Source: Diphasiastrum complanatum (lineage: Eukaryota; Streptophyta; Lycopodiopsida; Lycopodiales; Lycopodiaceae). From it: a stretch of DNA of 64,000 bases. This document shows, in pieces, positions 11,554 to 23,416 of this stretch. Every line of letters starts with the position of its first letter. Position 1 is the stretch's first letter. Under the pieces are notes generated by a model. The model was not told where the DNA came from. It made no database searches and saw only the letters and a list, made by a program, of their open reading frames with translations. The translations under genes were made by a program, and so were the position numbers. The DNA is taken from assembly GCA_029204225.1 (NCBI GenBank), contig CM055111.1, forward strand, positions 17,841,019-17,905,018, read 5' to 3'.

Positions 11554-11570
11554 TTTTGCTTTGATTGAGA
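11114..11570. repeat. GA-rich minisatellite block, copy A
   Basis: Units of roughly 110-150 bp alternate with long (GA)n runs (about 11276-11321 and 11482-11550). Shared pieces are AGATAGAAGGCCTTGGCTAG, CACCCAAAGCTATTC and GTAGCATAGGGTCCGAAC. The same block is in copy B (59226-59694). In both copies it abuts a copia gag-protease sequence: at B the copia piece precedes it, and at A the next copia residues follow it. Confidence 0.85.
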
Positions 11571-12535
11571 ATGTCAAATGAGTAAAGATGGTGCACTTTT
11601 CACTTCTTTGTTGGCATATGGAGATGACAAGAGGGTGATCTACACGGCCAATATTGATGGTGAGTGTGCAATCAAAGGGATTGGCACAATTTCTATTTCT
11701 CTCTCTACAAATAGGAATGTTCATTTTAAGGATGTTTTGTTCATTCCATTTATTACCAAGAATTTACTTAGTGTGAGTCAATTGCTAAGTAAAGGCCTCA
11801 AAGTTGAGTTTGATGGAGATGCTTGTATGATCAAAAGGAAGGATATCTTGATTGAAAAAGGTAAAAAACTAGGAAAGTTGTTCAAACTAGATGCTTGTGT
11901 TATTGCTAACCAAGTTGGATGTGTTGCAAGAAAGCAAATACCTATTCAAGAGGTTTGTTATAAGACACCTCAACTTCAAGTCATTGGAGGTAATGGCTAG
12001 GAAGCAAGTTGTGATTGGTCTTCTAAGTTCCTTAGGTAGCATCAATCATGTTTGTGAGTCTTGTGCTTTGTCAAAGTCTCATAGACAACCTTATACTAGA
12101 TCTACATCTATATCTATAAACCCTTTTCAAGTTGTACATTCGAATACTCATCAAATTAGCAATAGTGGAGCTAAGATGTATGTAGCTTTCATTGATGATT
12201 TTAGTAGATTTTGTTGGATAAATCTACTAAAGAGCAAAGATGAAGTGTATAATGTCTTTGTTAAGTTCAAGAATGCAAGAGAGAATCAATTTTCCACAAG
12301 GATCAAGTGCTTAAGGAGTGACAATGGTGGAGAGTACATATCTACCAAGTTCAAGGCCTTTTGTGATGAGCATGGGATCAAGAGGGAGTATACAACACCA
12401 AGGACCCCACAACAAAATGGAGTGGCTGAAAAGAAGAACAGGACTTTATGTAAAAGTGCCAAAGCCATGAGGTTAAGTGCTAAACATGATAAGCCATTTT
12501 GGGATCAAGCATTGTTGTGTGCTAATTTTTGTTGG
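11571..12535 (+). mobile_element. Copia fragment, plus strand (protease to integrase)
   Basis: Closely related to Copia-1 but in the opposite orientation and without LTRs. It covers the end of the protease region (AYGDDKRVIYTAN), the pre-integrase region and the integrase core (FIDDFSRFCWI, RSDNGGEYIS, PQQNGVAEKKNRTL). It is a broken remnant with a few breaks. Confidence 0.88.
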
Positions 12536-13116
12536 AAATTAAGCCCACAGTTGCCTCCTTGGTTAATTTCTATTTCATGATTCTTCCTGCATGTTTATTG
12601 ATCATTGATCTAGGGTCAGGTGAAACCAACTTTGGTTCTACGTCTGCTCATCTGATACCTGTAGGAATCACAAATTTAGACAACCAATTTATTTGAAGAA
12701 CGTCTACAACGAGCTTCCGGCTGATCTCCAGCAAAGGAGGGTAACCAATCCTATCATAATTTTAAGTTCATGTTAAGCTCAATAACTTGAAGTCATTGAA
12801 TACTTGGCCATCTTCACAAAATTAACATTAAGAACAAGTCTACAAAAATACATTACTTTTTCGACAATCTGCAGAAATACATTATGTTTTCAATAGCTTC
12901 GGCTTTTTCTCATTTCCCCAAAATGCGACACTTATAGTTCAAAAGTTTAGCTTGTGCAGTTCAAAAGTTTAACTATTTTCAACACCTTTGACTTTTTCAC
13001 ATTTTTCCGAAAAATGCGAAGAGAGAAAATTTCTGAAGGTCATCTACTTTCATGAGTTAAACTATTTTCAAGACATCTTTGTCTTTTTAAGGGCACCTTC
13101 GGCTTCTTGCAAAAAA

Positions 13117-13155
<39 letters not shown>

Positions 13156-13689
13156 TCCCGAAGGTCGTCTAAAATAAACGAGGAACGTTCAAGTGATGTT
13201 CTCGTCCGCATCAACGATAATGAACGATAATGATTCATTGACCGTACATACTATGTATAGTTGTCACAAAAGCCATATACTTTCAAGTACAACGACTAAG
13301 CATTCAATGTAATTAATACACGGATGCGGAGGACATAGTTCAAAAAAGATAATCTTTGTTACTCTACGGAGCGGACAAACACACCTCTAGAAATTACAAA
13401 TGCATCGCTCCATTGAATAGCTTTAACCAATATATGAGTTACACGTATGTACTTTATACCTTACTAAGGTAAATTTAACTAGGAGTTTAAATTACTCTAG
13501 TTTAAGATGGCGATTTGAATCTAGTCGATTCGTGTAAGTGACTTGTAAGTGCATCATCCTTGTAAATAAAACTTCAAATACATAACTAATAGACCTTCAA
13601 TTATATTTGAATTCACTCCGTATTTACAATGTACATTGTAATGGCCAAAATGGACCTAACACATATTCCCTGGTGGAAAAACACTATTT
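12536..13689. other. Stretch without a recognisable gene
   Basis: AT-rich sequence present only in copy A. The only clear element is a compound (TG)n(AG)n microsatellite at about 13118-13155. No coding or RNA feature is recognised. Confidence 0.5.
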
Positions 13690-15500
13690 CCACCGAGTGT
13701 CAAGTCTGAGTCTTCTTCATCTTCTTTCTTCGTTTAACCTCCTTGCTATGATGCTCACTGTCACTCTCATCGGATGTATGTACCCCCAAGAAATGACTTA
13801 CAAGTTCACCCTTTTCTTGTGAATCAATGGTAAGCAATTTAAATTCACTAGCTATTTTCTTTGACCACGACATTTCTATCAATGTTGTTGTAGTTGCGAT
13901 GATGTCCAGTTTCGTGTTTCTAGTACTAGCATGGCTAGTCCATGCCAAATAGGTTGGAGTAGCAAATTTTGTTTTTCATCCATAACACTGGATACTAATC
14001 GTGGTCTATTAGCATTGTCTTTTCTAGCCATTCAGTGGTTATCATCGTATAGCGTTTGTTGACAAACAACTCCCGTGTTTGTTGTATAGCAATCACAACA
14101 AAGTCCATGAATTGGAAAGCGCCGTGAGTGTGGAAATTCTAAGTTGCTTTGTCGATTTTCCTCTTGGAAACCCTCTTCTCATCAGTAATATAGCTGCCAT
14201 AATAATGGGTATGTGATATTTATATGCCTTGCCACCGTAGCATACATCGCATCAAACTTGTTACAAGATCTTGCTGCCATGTTGTAAACCTTGCGCACTT
14301 CTTAATGGTTTGATAGTGCAAGTCATTATGTATCGGTAAGGCATGTTCGACTTCATATATATATATCTTCATCCAGCCTTGTAAGAATGCCCAAGCCAAA
14401 ATCGTTTGTTCTTTCAACTCCAAATTCTACCAGAACTCATATAACTCAAATAGCTCCCATGGCTCATCTCACTCTTCTGTTGTGTTATCCACCTTTGACA
14501 AGAACAAATAGTCAATATTCCATGCATGTTCGATGTTGCGTTGATGTATCCAAGGCTGTAAAGCCTAGTACGTGCTGTTTACCTTCCTTCCCAATCTTGT
14601 TCTAGGCCTTTTCGCCCGACGTGGTACAACCATCAGGGATTGATTTTCTATTGACTTTCCCATAGCTTGGCTATGTTGGTGTTGACTTGTATCCACTTGC
14701 ATAGAATCTCATCTAAGTTTGAGTTGATCTATCAAATCCGCAATGTTCTTCAATAAGCCCTTTGCCTCTTCCTGTAATTTCTACCACTCTATTTCTTTGT
14801 CTTGAAGTGTGCCTTGTAAGTCAGACAAGTGTTGTTTTAAGTGCTGCACATCTGTCATAGATTGTGGAAGGTTTGCCTGCTCTTGAACTGCTTCTGGATG
14901 CGACAACCAGTTATTGCAATGGTGTGCCACCAATAACAACCCTCGTGTTCAGCTAATTTCTTTTCCAGTTGCATGTTCTCCTCTTGCAAATATCCCTGCT
15001 CTTCCACAAACTGTTCCAGCTTGTCCATGACATGGGTGTGTAGAATATTCTTTGTCCATTCCTTGAGTCTCGTGTTGTCACTTCGGACTGGTCCGCTTGT
15101 AGTGATGCTATCGAGTTGGGTTTGCAATAAATCCCTCTCATATTCAATCACATGTATGTTTGCATTCCACCGGCTTCTCTCTAGAGTTTCGTTATTCTCT
15201 CAAAACATTGTGCATTGCGATCTAACAACACTTTATTCTCCTCATCCCTTCTTGTGAGCTTATCCTGTAATCCGCTTATACGTACTTCTCTCGCTTATAG
15301 TTGTGTCTGGTAATTCGCCCTTCTTCTTCTACATTTCTTAAGCGTTTTGTTCATTGAACATACAGAGTATGCAATACGAAATCTGCCCTTCTAGCCATTG
15401 GTAACTTTTAACAAATTCCATACCAGATCGTAGACCTGGAGAAAAGTCGTTAGCGGTGTGTAGAAATGTCCGAATGTTGTCATCATCACGGTATTTAAAT
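13690..15500 (-). pseudogene. Decayed coiled-coil reading frame, probably retroelement-derived
   Basis: On the minus strand, patches of open frame look coding. Around 14855-15290 they are rich in Leu/Glu/Lys/Gln heptad-like spacing (for example LEQFVEEQGYLQEENMQLEK), predicting a coiled coil. Further down are stretches with KDNANRPRLVSSVMDEK. The part near 15370-15480 (IRTFLHTANDFSPG and ISYCILCM) faintly resembles the start of the coiled-coil frame near 35000-35200. It lies beside a copia linker fragment and is broken many times. The assignment to a retroelement is inference. Confidence 0.35.
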
Positions 15501-15509
15501 TCTTCAAAT

Positions 15510-15900
15510 GTAGAAGCTGAGTTGCCTAGCACAAATCTTGTTGGCGCTCTTCATTCTCTTGTTGATCTTCTAGGAGATCCTTCTGGTATTGCAATGCTCT
15601 TGTCTTTATCTGTTCTTCTAGGTCCAGAACCATTTCGATTTACAGGTGTTGTAGCAATAGGCTGGCATGCGAATCTTTCTTCGTCTGATTCGTCGCTCGA
15701 ATGAGGTGCGACTCCAACATCTTCGTCTGAGTGTTCATCCTCTGCTCTCTCCGTCACGGTTCGTAGATCCTAGTATTGTCTTTTAAGGAATTCATAACTA
15801 ACAGGATCATTGTTGGCCATTGTTCTGCTCTCATCGAATTTGACGTCTCTGATTGTCTTCACTATGTTTATCTCTAGCACATAGATTCTCTAAAAATAAG
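15510..15900 (-). mobile_element. Copia fragment (integrase-RT linker), Copia-2-like
   Basis: Nucleotide and protein similarity to 26010-26400 of Copia-2: GSGPRRTDKDKS, then GSPRRSTR, and the Asp/Glu/Ser-rich segment before it. It is a short isolated remnant of the linker between integrase and reverse transcriptase. Confidence 0.7.
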
Positions 15901-16464
15901 TATTTACCTCACATCGATTCTTAGACATTAACGACATGTTTTATTCAAGAAATTTGTACTTTCATACATTTTCAAGAGAATGGCTAGGCCTTTGTGAGAC
16001 ATATAGCATAACTTTCTTGTTTTTCTTTCTTATGTCCCCATCAAGAAAACTTGGTGTACCACAATTTTCCTGTTTTCATCTATTACGTCCTCATTTTGTT
16101 TATCAAATTGGAGTTAAACTCATGACCTAATTAAAGGAGAGAAAATAAAGTGATAAGCAGCTCACCACTTATTAAAAGTAAACTATCTTATTATGTACTT
16201 TATTTCTCTTGCATGTCCTCATTTGTGTGGCTAACTCCTAACTTCAAAGAGAATAAATGAGGTCCTCACCAACTCACCACCTAATCAAGCAAAGAACTAT
16301 TTATAAGCTATAGACTATGGATTTAGCTTGATAATACCTTGATGCATACATGCAAATACCAAAACTCTCTATGATCTAGAAAATCTAAGGTTTGCATTCC
16401 ACCAACTAGCTTCTTGTTGTAGATAAAGCTCCATCCGCGAAAAAACATAATGTTAAATCTCAAG
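15901..16464. other. Stretch without a recognisable gene
   Basis: AT-rich, copy A only; no coding, RNA or repeat feature recognised. The shared block with copy B resumes at about 16465. Confidence 0.5.
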
Positions 16465-18075
16465 ATGTGAACATACTTCAAAGTTTTATGGAGATTCATT
16501 TCTAGAAAAGAAAAAGACGTCAATTCTCTCTTAGAGAAACCATGTTTGGAGCTCATTGGAGGTTGTCTCTTAAAAAAAATGTGTCTCAAAATCTATGCTT
16601 CAAACACTACATTTATCCTCATCTTCAAGCCTCATAAGGATCATTGTAAATTCTTGGACAAATCTTCTCATGTACTAGGTTATTATCATTATTTAAACAA
16701 TTTACAAAGTACATTTCTAGTTCTATGTTATGAACGATTTATTTTATGAGCAATACCATCACATTTTAGTTTTCCAATAAACTTCTCATATTGACATCTA
16801 ACGAGAGATAAGCACCTAACACTAAATCTTGTGCCAACAACCCAATTATTGGCTGCGACATAGCACATGAGCCTTGTGACATCTAGGCATTGGACGTCCT
16901 CATAGAATTTATGACCAAAGTCCACTACTATAAAAACTTTCACAAATTAAGTAACCTTTATTGGATGTCATGCAAAGTCCAATAGATTACAAAATCTCAA
17001 AATAAACACGTAACAAAATTCACACTAATACATCAAACTCGAAAAGGGGTCTTAGGCCTTCAACATGGTTGGGCCTTCCTTGCTCAAGGGTTCCACAGCC
17101 CTTGGGGACCTAGAGCAAAGGTCCTCTCACATTGTAAATTTGTAACTACGTTTGCTTATACAAAATTAATTAAAAAATAGAAGAGTATCATAAATTAAGC
17201 TTAAAACGGACAAAATTTACTTATATGTCACATTTGTGTGTCGGACTTGCAAGAAAGAAATAGACGCGAGATAATATCTTGGAGCGGTTTGTTCCCAAAA
17301 TGAAATAGCGCATTGTAACATGGCACTGAGGCTTCAGGCTTGTACCTATCATACGTACAAGCCCTTCCATGCTGATGCTGAAACCGCGTATGCTTCACAG
17401 AACGACTTGGAGCTGACGCATTTTAGTCTGAGAACATGAACATGTCTTGCTGGGAATGAAAGCAATGGTCAAATGTCTTGTCACATCTGACCTCTTATGC
17501 TCTTGCATGATTCTTAACCTCCATTGCTCAGAACTAATTATAATTACCACTTTCAACTTTCGATTCTAATCAACGTGATTCTGTACTGCGCGATAAATAA
17601 TCAATGGACTGACGGAGATCAGAAGTGAGATGGACGAGAGAGTTTATACACAAATGCAGGCTTTTGATTCGGATGTGCCTAGGGGATAGTTGACAGCAAA
17701 GAAGCTTATACAGATCACAGATCAGTGGAAAGCGGATCTTAAAGCTAGTGAAAATGCAAATAGAACTTGCACACAATTTCCTGCTCTCCAAGATATTTTA
17801 GCAACTTTTGTCCTCATGCTTCCTAAGACGTAGTGCTAAGAAACTAATCTCGTTAGAAAACTAAAACTGCTACTAATTCTATTTAACTTTTTATATTAAG
17901 GAGGCTTTGAGCCTTTGGCCCAAGTTTCCGCCCACGAGTGGGGCAGGGAAGCGAATGGAATCTGAGTAGTCAAGCCCAACACACGCACAGTAGACCACCG
18001 CACCAAGGGTGGGTCTATTATTTATATCTACTCAGATTGAATTACGCATTTGGCGAACAAAATATTAAGCACTGA
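16465..18075. other. 3' flank of transporter gene, copy A
   Basis: Downstream (minus-strand) flank of the transporter, matched by 59693-61289. No gene is seen. A small inverted repeat, GGCTTGTAC with GTACAAGCC, spans about 17338-17364. A SINE-like unit lies at 17890-18040. Confidence 0.6.
17890..18040 (-). repeat. Possible tRNA-derived SINE or structured repeat, copy A
   Basis: On the minus strand TTGGTGCGGTGG (17995-18006) resembles a pol III A box. About 30 bases on, CTTGACTACTC is only a poor B box. Perfect 11-bp arms AATCTGAGTAG (17959-17969) and CTACTCAGATT (18028-18038) enclose it, with an inner pair TAGACC/GGTCTA, giving a nested hairpin. Copy B keeps the unit (61105-61252), with one mismatch in the outer arm. 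SINE identity is uncertain. Confidence 0.3.
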
Positions 18076-21055
18076 TCATGCGCCAATATCACAGACATGC
18101 TCTTCAGTGCACAGAAAACATGGAGATCCAACATTTACAGCCGTATTATGAACTTCGGCGCATTGTGGAGGTTTAAAAATGGTGGTAAAGTCGGATAGAC
18201 AATCCGTGTTCTCTTGAAATATGACATCTACATCTTTTGAGCAGTATAGAACGGAGATTTTAGTTGAGATATTAACAACTCCTGGAAGATGATCAGCACT
18301 GAGGAGCGTCGATGCCAGGACATTTTCCATCAAATAACCTTCATCTGGCCTGGAAAATTTCTGTCGACGATTCAAATGGCTACTCTGATCTCTGTTCTGT
18401 CTAGTAAGGCCCTGATCATTTTGGTATGGTTGAGAACTATTGGTACGCTGTTCAGAAGTCATTTTGTTAGTCCACATAGTTGCTAGCAGAATCATTGGCG
18501 CTCCCACAAGTTCAAGCTTGCTCGGAGATTTGTGTCGGAGAAGTGTAGAGAAAAATGCACCCCAGACCGGAATAGTCATGTAAATCAAAGTGGCGACGGA
18601 TGCGTTCACTCCACGCAGAGCTCGTATTTTCAACCAGCTGCAAATTCCACCACAGACGATGCCATTGTAGATTAATGGAAGTTATGGTAAATGTTGAGCC
18701 AGTGTTGTAAAGTCTAAACCCCAATCACTAGAACTGGTGCATAGGTTGCATATCTCCCAGAAAAAGCTGAGGACAGATAATACGGCCGACTGAAGGGCAT
18801 TTGAACGCTTTGCATCCAATGCTTTAGCGATTCCAAAGACTTCTGATCGAAATATTTGCAGAGCAGAAATTAATGAACTCGCGAAAACCCACGGGTTTCC
18901 ACGTTGTGGAATAATGATGCCTTTCCACCCTGAACCTTCTTCCTCCAGCACACCCATACCTAACAGGGAAAATCAATGTTTGATTAGTGACTTTAACCGC
19001 TCATCTGGGATAGGTTATCGACACCTCCAGAAAGACCATGCACTGAATGCCTTTTACCATGTAGTACATCTGAGAGCTTCTACTAATTAACTGCCTGAAT
19101 GACTAAATATTTGATAGCTGATATTAGATAGATTACCAGATAGTGCTATAAAGGTAGAAAGCCACTTGACTCCAGTTACCGACCGGCCAGCGCAAAGTTT
19201 CATCAAGGGAACAAGCATCACCTGCTATCCATGCATTGTTAGCTTGAAGGAGAGAAAGACATGTAAACAAATGTTTTGTGTCTTCGAATTTTTATATGAA
19301 ATAATGGAAAGAGTTTTGTAAAAAGACAAAACCGCAAGATCATAACGATAGAGATAATCAAACAACAAACACTTCATTTTCATCACTTTCATAATATTGC
19401 ATTGCCATAAGTTTGTATCTCAAGATCCATGTTCCTAACATTTCGCACTAGTATTTAGAATTACGAACTGCTCCTTTAGCACATCCCATGCCTGTCTGGG
19501 TGTCACAGCATCACATATGTGGGTAATGACGTAAAATGCTACGATATGTCTTATGTTGTACATTGCAGTGTGGTTTCAAGGCGGGGAAAAGATTCTTAAT
19601 ATTTTCAGGTCAATGTAATCATTGTCTTTTAGCATCATCTTTGTTGAAGCACTTACGCTGAGTGTATACAGCAACGGCGCATCGTTCAAACCATCCCCGT
19701 TTGCACCGAATGTTTGGATGATGCTATATAGGAATGACCATGAGCCAGCTAGCTCCACTCCTGCTCTGATAAGTGTAGGGTCCAGATCCCTCTGGGCGCT
19801 AATCAAAGCTGGAAAATGAACCAACAGGGCCGATATAGATCGTAAAAGAGAACTGAAGCTTGGAGGCATGCCAGGTGTGGCGTCATCAGCAATCTCTGTT
19901 GCAGCAATACCCGAACCGTATAGAGCAGCTAATAGGTTCAACAGCATCAGAGCGATGACTTGCTTACTCTTGGCCAGTTTCCTTATTCTTTTCAACCAGG
20001 CGAATTTATGGAAGCCGGAGTCTACTTCCAGAACGTTTCCAAACAATCTTTGAGATGACGCCTGCGACAACCAATATCAACTATAAAGCGTGAACAATTT
20101 TGGAAGAAAACATGAATATATTGTAGTGGAACAAACAGTTATATTGCTAAAAGTCGGATCATCTGTTCACTAATTCAACACCTCGTAGACTTTCATTAAC
20201 CTCGCATCAAATGGAAATATGCAGGTAAAAATTACTACATAACGTTCTAGGTAAAGACGGATCAATCAATAGAGTTTCATTAACCTTATATAAAAACTCA
20301 ATCATCATGCGAGTAAAGACATAAAATATACACGTGAAGAAATAGTACATAACGTTTTACCTAGAAGACGGATCAAAGGCAGATCAATCAGACTTGGGCA
20401 TTCGATCAAATTGGATTGAAATTTCAAATGCATTTGTACTTACTAGCTGTGGACGGATGGCGCCGATGTAATTTGAGTGATTTGCATTGTGAGGTGCTTG
20501 GTCCACTGCTGCGTATGGGCATTCGTTTTCGGGATCGTGAATTGTCTTGTTTACCAGACTTCTACTATCGTCCTCTTTCACACGGTATCTACTATCTTTC
20601 TTTTGTCTTGCCTTCAAGATGTGTTTTTCTATGTCAAATCTAAGACATACACATCTACATTGCGGTCGTTTGCAGCAATCTATCGAACCCATATAACTCC
20701 ATCTGCGATCTACATCGGCTGCGACATAGGTAAATTTCTTCGACAATCTTGCAAGGGAATTAGATCTGTGGCAAGAGTAGTTGAGTATAGGATATTGTGC
20801 TTGGTGGAGACGAGAAGCTACAACACATTTCCTGTTTGCCACACACGGCCTGTCATTGTACACAGAGTAACTATCAGGAACACGTGTAGAGCTAGAAGCT
20901 GATGTATCAGAGGAAACGTTATTTATTCTTTTTATTCGTACGAGACATTGTATAGCAAGATCTCGAACTGAACACTTAAGTCGAGTGCCAGATATTGAAG
21001 TGCGTCGAAAATAATGTTTTGGAGCAAAAGTCACGGCATTTAATTGCAGAAACAT
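18076..21055 (-). CDS. EamA/DMT-family transporter, plastid-type, copy A (in-frame stop)
   Basis: Four exons: 20444-21055, 19657-20061, 19137-19221 and 18076-18959. All introns are GT-AG (donors GTAAGT, GTAAGT, GTAATC) and the phases agree. Exon 1 (204 codons) is basic and Ser/Arg-rich with few acidic residues at its start, like a plastid transit peptide. The rest reads as a ten-helix drug/metabolite transporter: ALMLLNLLAALYGSGIAATE (helix 1), LYTLSVMLVPLMKLCAG (4, across the splice), WVFASSLISALQIFRSE (6), LIYNGIVCGGICSWLKIRAL (8), IYMTIPVWGAFFSTLL (9). A TAA at 18682-18684 interrupts the frame between helices 7 and 8, yet similarity continues in the same frame to 18076. Copy B has the same TAA. 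It may be a pseudogene or give a seven-helix protein. The substrate is unknown. Family call confident; activity doubtful. Confidence 0.75.
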
Positions 21056-21096
21056 TCCCTATTTCTTAAAAGCACCCAAACTCGTTCGACGTGCAG

Positions 21097-21102
21097 CTTA
21101 TA
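21097..21102 (-). promoter_or_regulatory. TATA-like box upstream of transporter
   Basis: The minus strand reads TCATATAAGC about 42 bases before the chosen ATG at 21055. The spacing would leave only a very short leader, so this is weak. Confidence 0.2.
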
Positions 21103-22734
21103 TGACAGCAGAGCCAAATTGAGTGCTTCAAACTTTTCCCGCATAAAGAATTAATCTGCTTTACAACTCTACGAACAAGCCCTACGTGTTCTTCACTTAT
21201 TATACAGTCAGTTGGATGTAGTTTGGAGATCAACCTTTGATGAGCTAGTTGTTTTTTTTATCTGCCATTGATAAAATGTCTGATATTTAGTCAATTATCA
21301 AGCGATGACTTGATCTGTTGAAACAAGAAGTCATGCAAAATATCTATGCTTTGTATGTACTGTATGAAAGCATTCACAATGTCCTGCGACGATCTACACT
21401 TATACAGGTTTGAAGATCGATCCAGCAATAACTATACATGTATGTCTGATCTTATTATATTCTCGATCAAGCAAGAAGGCTTGTGTTGCACGTAGCACAA
21501 AAGTCCAGAGTTCAGAGTCGGCTCTGACTATGTCTCACGAGTCTCCTCGTATGCGATTCCCGAATCCCATGGGATCCGAAAAATTCTTCCACAAAAAGGG
21601 CGAAAAAACTGATGGCAGGCATTGCTGCAGGGCCCAGTCGTGCAATTCTGAACAAGGGCGAGAATAGCCGGTGGAGATTCGAGAATAGGAATAATAATAA
21701 TATCTGACGTGACCTGTGCAAGCATACAACACCGTCCGTGAGGCAGCTGCGTGGCGTTGGTGCTTAGACAGTAGTCCTCTCACTTGGACTCATGAAAGGA
21801 AATTAGGAGCTGGAGCCCGAGGTCTTAGCGTCGTGGCCATCTTGAATTGAGCACGTTTGAACGTTTGAACTTTGCAGCCAAAAAAGAGGAGTCCGAGAAG
21901 ATTCGTATTGATTTAGAGAGTCTATCAAAAAGAATTGGAAGAAGCCTCACACACAAAAACCCGTTGCTTCTAAGGAGCTTCTACTACATGTGGCATCCAA
22001 GATTTTGAAATTGGAGTTATTTAAGCCTAGTTTATCGTTAAGGTACTAAAAAAGGATTTGCCCATCACACTGGGGTGTACTAGGTAGAGTTGTTGATTGC
22101 CACCAAAAAGGTGAAGTCTTGAATCCCAACCACTATGCTATGCAGTAACATCTAAGGAGGCTAGCTTTGTAAATGGCATTGCCAAGTTGTATATGTTGTA
22201 ACTAGTTGCTTAATATGTATGCAAAAAAAAAAATTCATTTTAGCAACATAATTTCGTCATACAATTATGGTGAGTTTGTCAAGTGAAGTTGTAAATAAAG
22301 AGTGATCTTACTAAGTGTAAAATAAAAGGATCTTTCTCAAGCATAAAATTTAAAGGATAATGATGAAATCCTTTATTCATGGCTGAAATTTTTAAATAAG
22401 GTTTCCTTCCAATTTGTTTATCGGTTTTTAAAAAAATTTGCCTTCAAAATCCTGCGTCTCAAATTTTTTGCCAATAAACAAACATTTCCTCTCATGTGAG
22501 GTCATTTTCAAGTTTCATAAAGATTTCATCATATGTCAAGAAAGTAGGTGACCACTTTCACTTTCCATAATATGGTGGCCAAAATTTTACAATTATCTTA
22601 TGTTCACACAATGTGGCGAACATGAATTGCATACATAATTTTTTTGAGAAATCAAGATTTTTACAATGTAGAAATATTGCATCTACTACATGTAAAAGAC
22701 GTAAACTCAACAAGAACTTTTCAAAATCACTTAT
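21103..22734. other. Upstream flank of transporter; no gene seen
   Basis: Sequence 5' of the transporter in copy A. Short overlapping open frames at 21410-21780 on both strands have no recognisable motif. Nothing else is supported. Confidence 0.5.
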
Positions 22735-23258
22735 GTAAGTTGATTTATTGTTCAAGTCCGTGCAACAGTCGTACAACAACAATACTCACACGTGGGACCT
22801 CATACATATAAGAAAAATAGCATTTTATACACAATAATCCATTATTATATCATCACCAAAATGCAAAAAATGGATGTAGAACCCCAAAGAGATATTCCAT
22901 AAGAATGAATGAGAGAAGAATGAGAGAGATGAAATGCTCCTACGCTTGTAGCCTATTTATAATAGCCTTTTGTCCTATTTGGATGCTCTTACTCAAGCTT
23001 ATCAGCTTATGGAAGGTTCTAGATCTCTTCCAAACCCTAAATCTAACATGACTAAATTCAATGCATCTATACTAACCAATTAGAGTAGGTCCAAATTCGA
23101 CCTTATCAACTTGCCTAAGTTGCCAAAAATTATAAATACACTATTCTTAGCCCTTATTAACTTTATAAAGTCTATATAGCTCTAAGATCAAAATACATAT
23201 TAGCCTCAAAATTGCCAAATAAACTCAACATGAAAAATGTTCAACTAGTTGACAATTT
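22735..23258 (-). repeat. LTR-like sequence related to Copia-1 LTRs
   Basis: Ends TTTTTCACA followed by CTCTCTCTTCAACTAGTTCT, the same LTR-edge plus purine-tract arrangement as at 5600-5625. It also shares features such as a (GA)-rich segment and the TTTATAATAGCC region with Copia-1 LTRs. The left edge is a guess. It is probably a remnant LTR of a related family. Confidence 0.5.
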
Positions 23259-23289
23259 TTCACACTCTCTCTTCAACTAGTTCTACCAC

Positions 23290-23416
23290 ACAACTTTGTC
23301 GTCAAACATTCGTCCCTAAGTATGTTGTTTGCATATGCAGCAGCTTATGACCTCAGGATCCACATTGTAGACGAGAAGACAGCCTTCTTACATGGCGAAT
23401 TAGACAAAGAGGTCTA
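23290..23416 (+). mobile_element. Copia reverse transcriptase scrap, plus strand
   Basis: Encodes LLFAYAAAYDLRIH-type residues and VDEKTAFLHGELDKEV, a conserved copia RT block, in the opposite orientation to the adjacent Copia-2. The following 23440-23590 resembles 6285-6425 inside Copia-1. Confidence 0.65.

Larger units (their letters stand above)
907..20838 (+). repeat. Segmental duplication, copy A
   Basis: Matches copy B (56169-64000) in the same orientation and order. Paired blocks: 907-1690 with 56169-56970; 3122-4520 with 56985-58372; 4888-4958 plus 10966-11113 with 58373-58582; 11114-11475 with 59226-59694; and 16465-20838 with 59693-64000. Segments found only in A are 1691-3121, 4521-4887, the copia element 4959-10965, and 11476-16464. 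By eye the transporter part differs by about 2 percent and the 16.5-16.8 kb part by about 5 percent. The match continues to the window end, so the real extent is unknown. Confidence 0.9.

Noticed and set aside
18660-18760. A hidden 82-base GT-AG intron that would remove the TAA from the transporter
   Set aside because: A weak donor GTTTAG and a good acceptor TTTGCAG exist, but 82 bases is not a multiple of three and the join would shift the frame and remove helix 8.
20384-20902. Plus-strand frames of 75 and 141 residues
   Set aside because: They are the antisense shadow of transporter exon 1.
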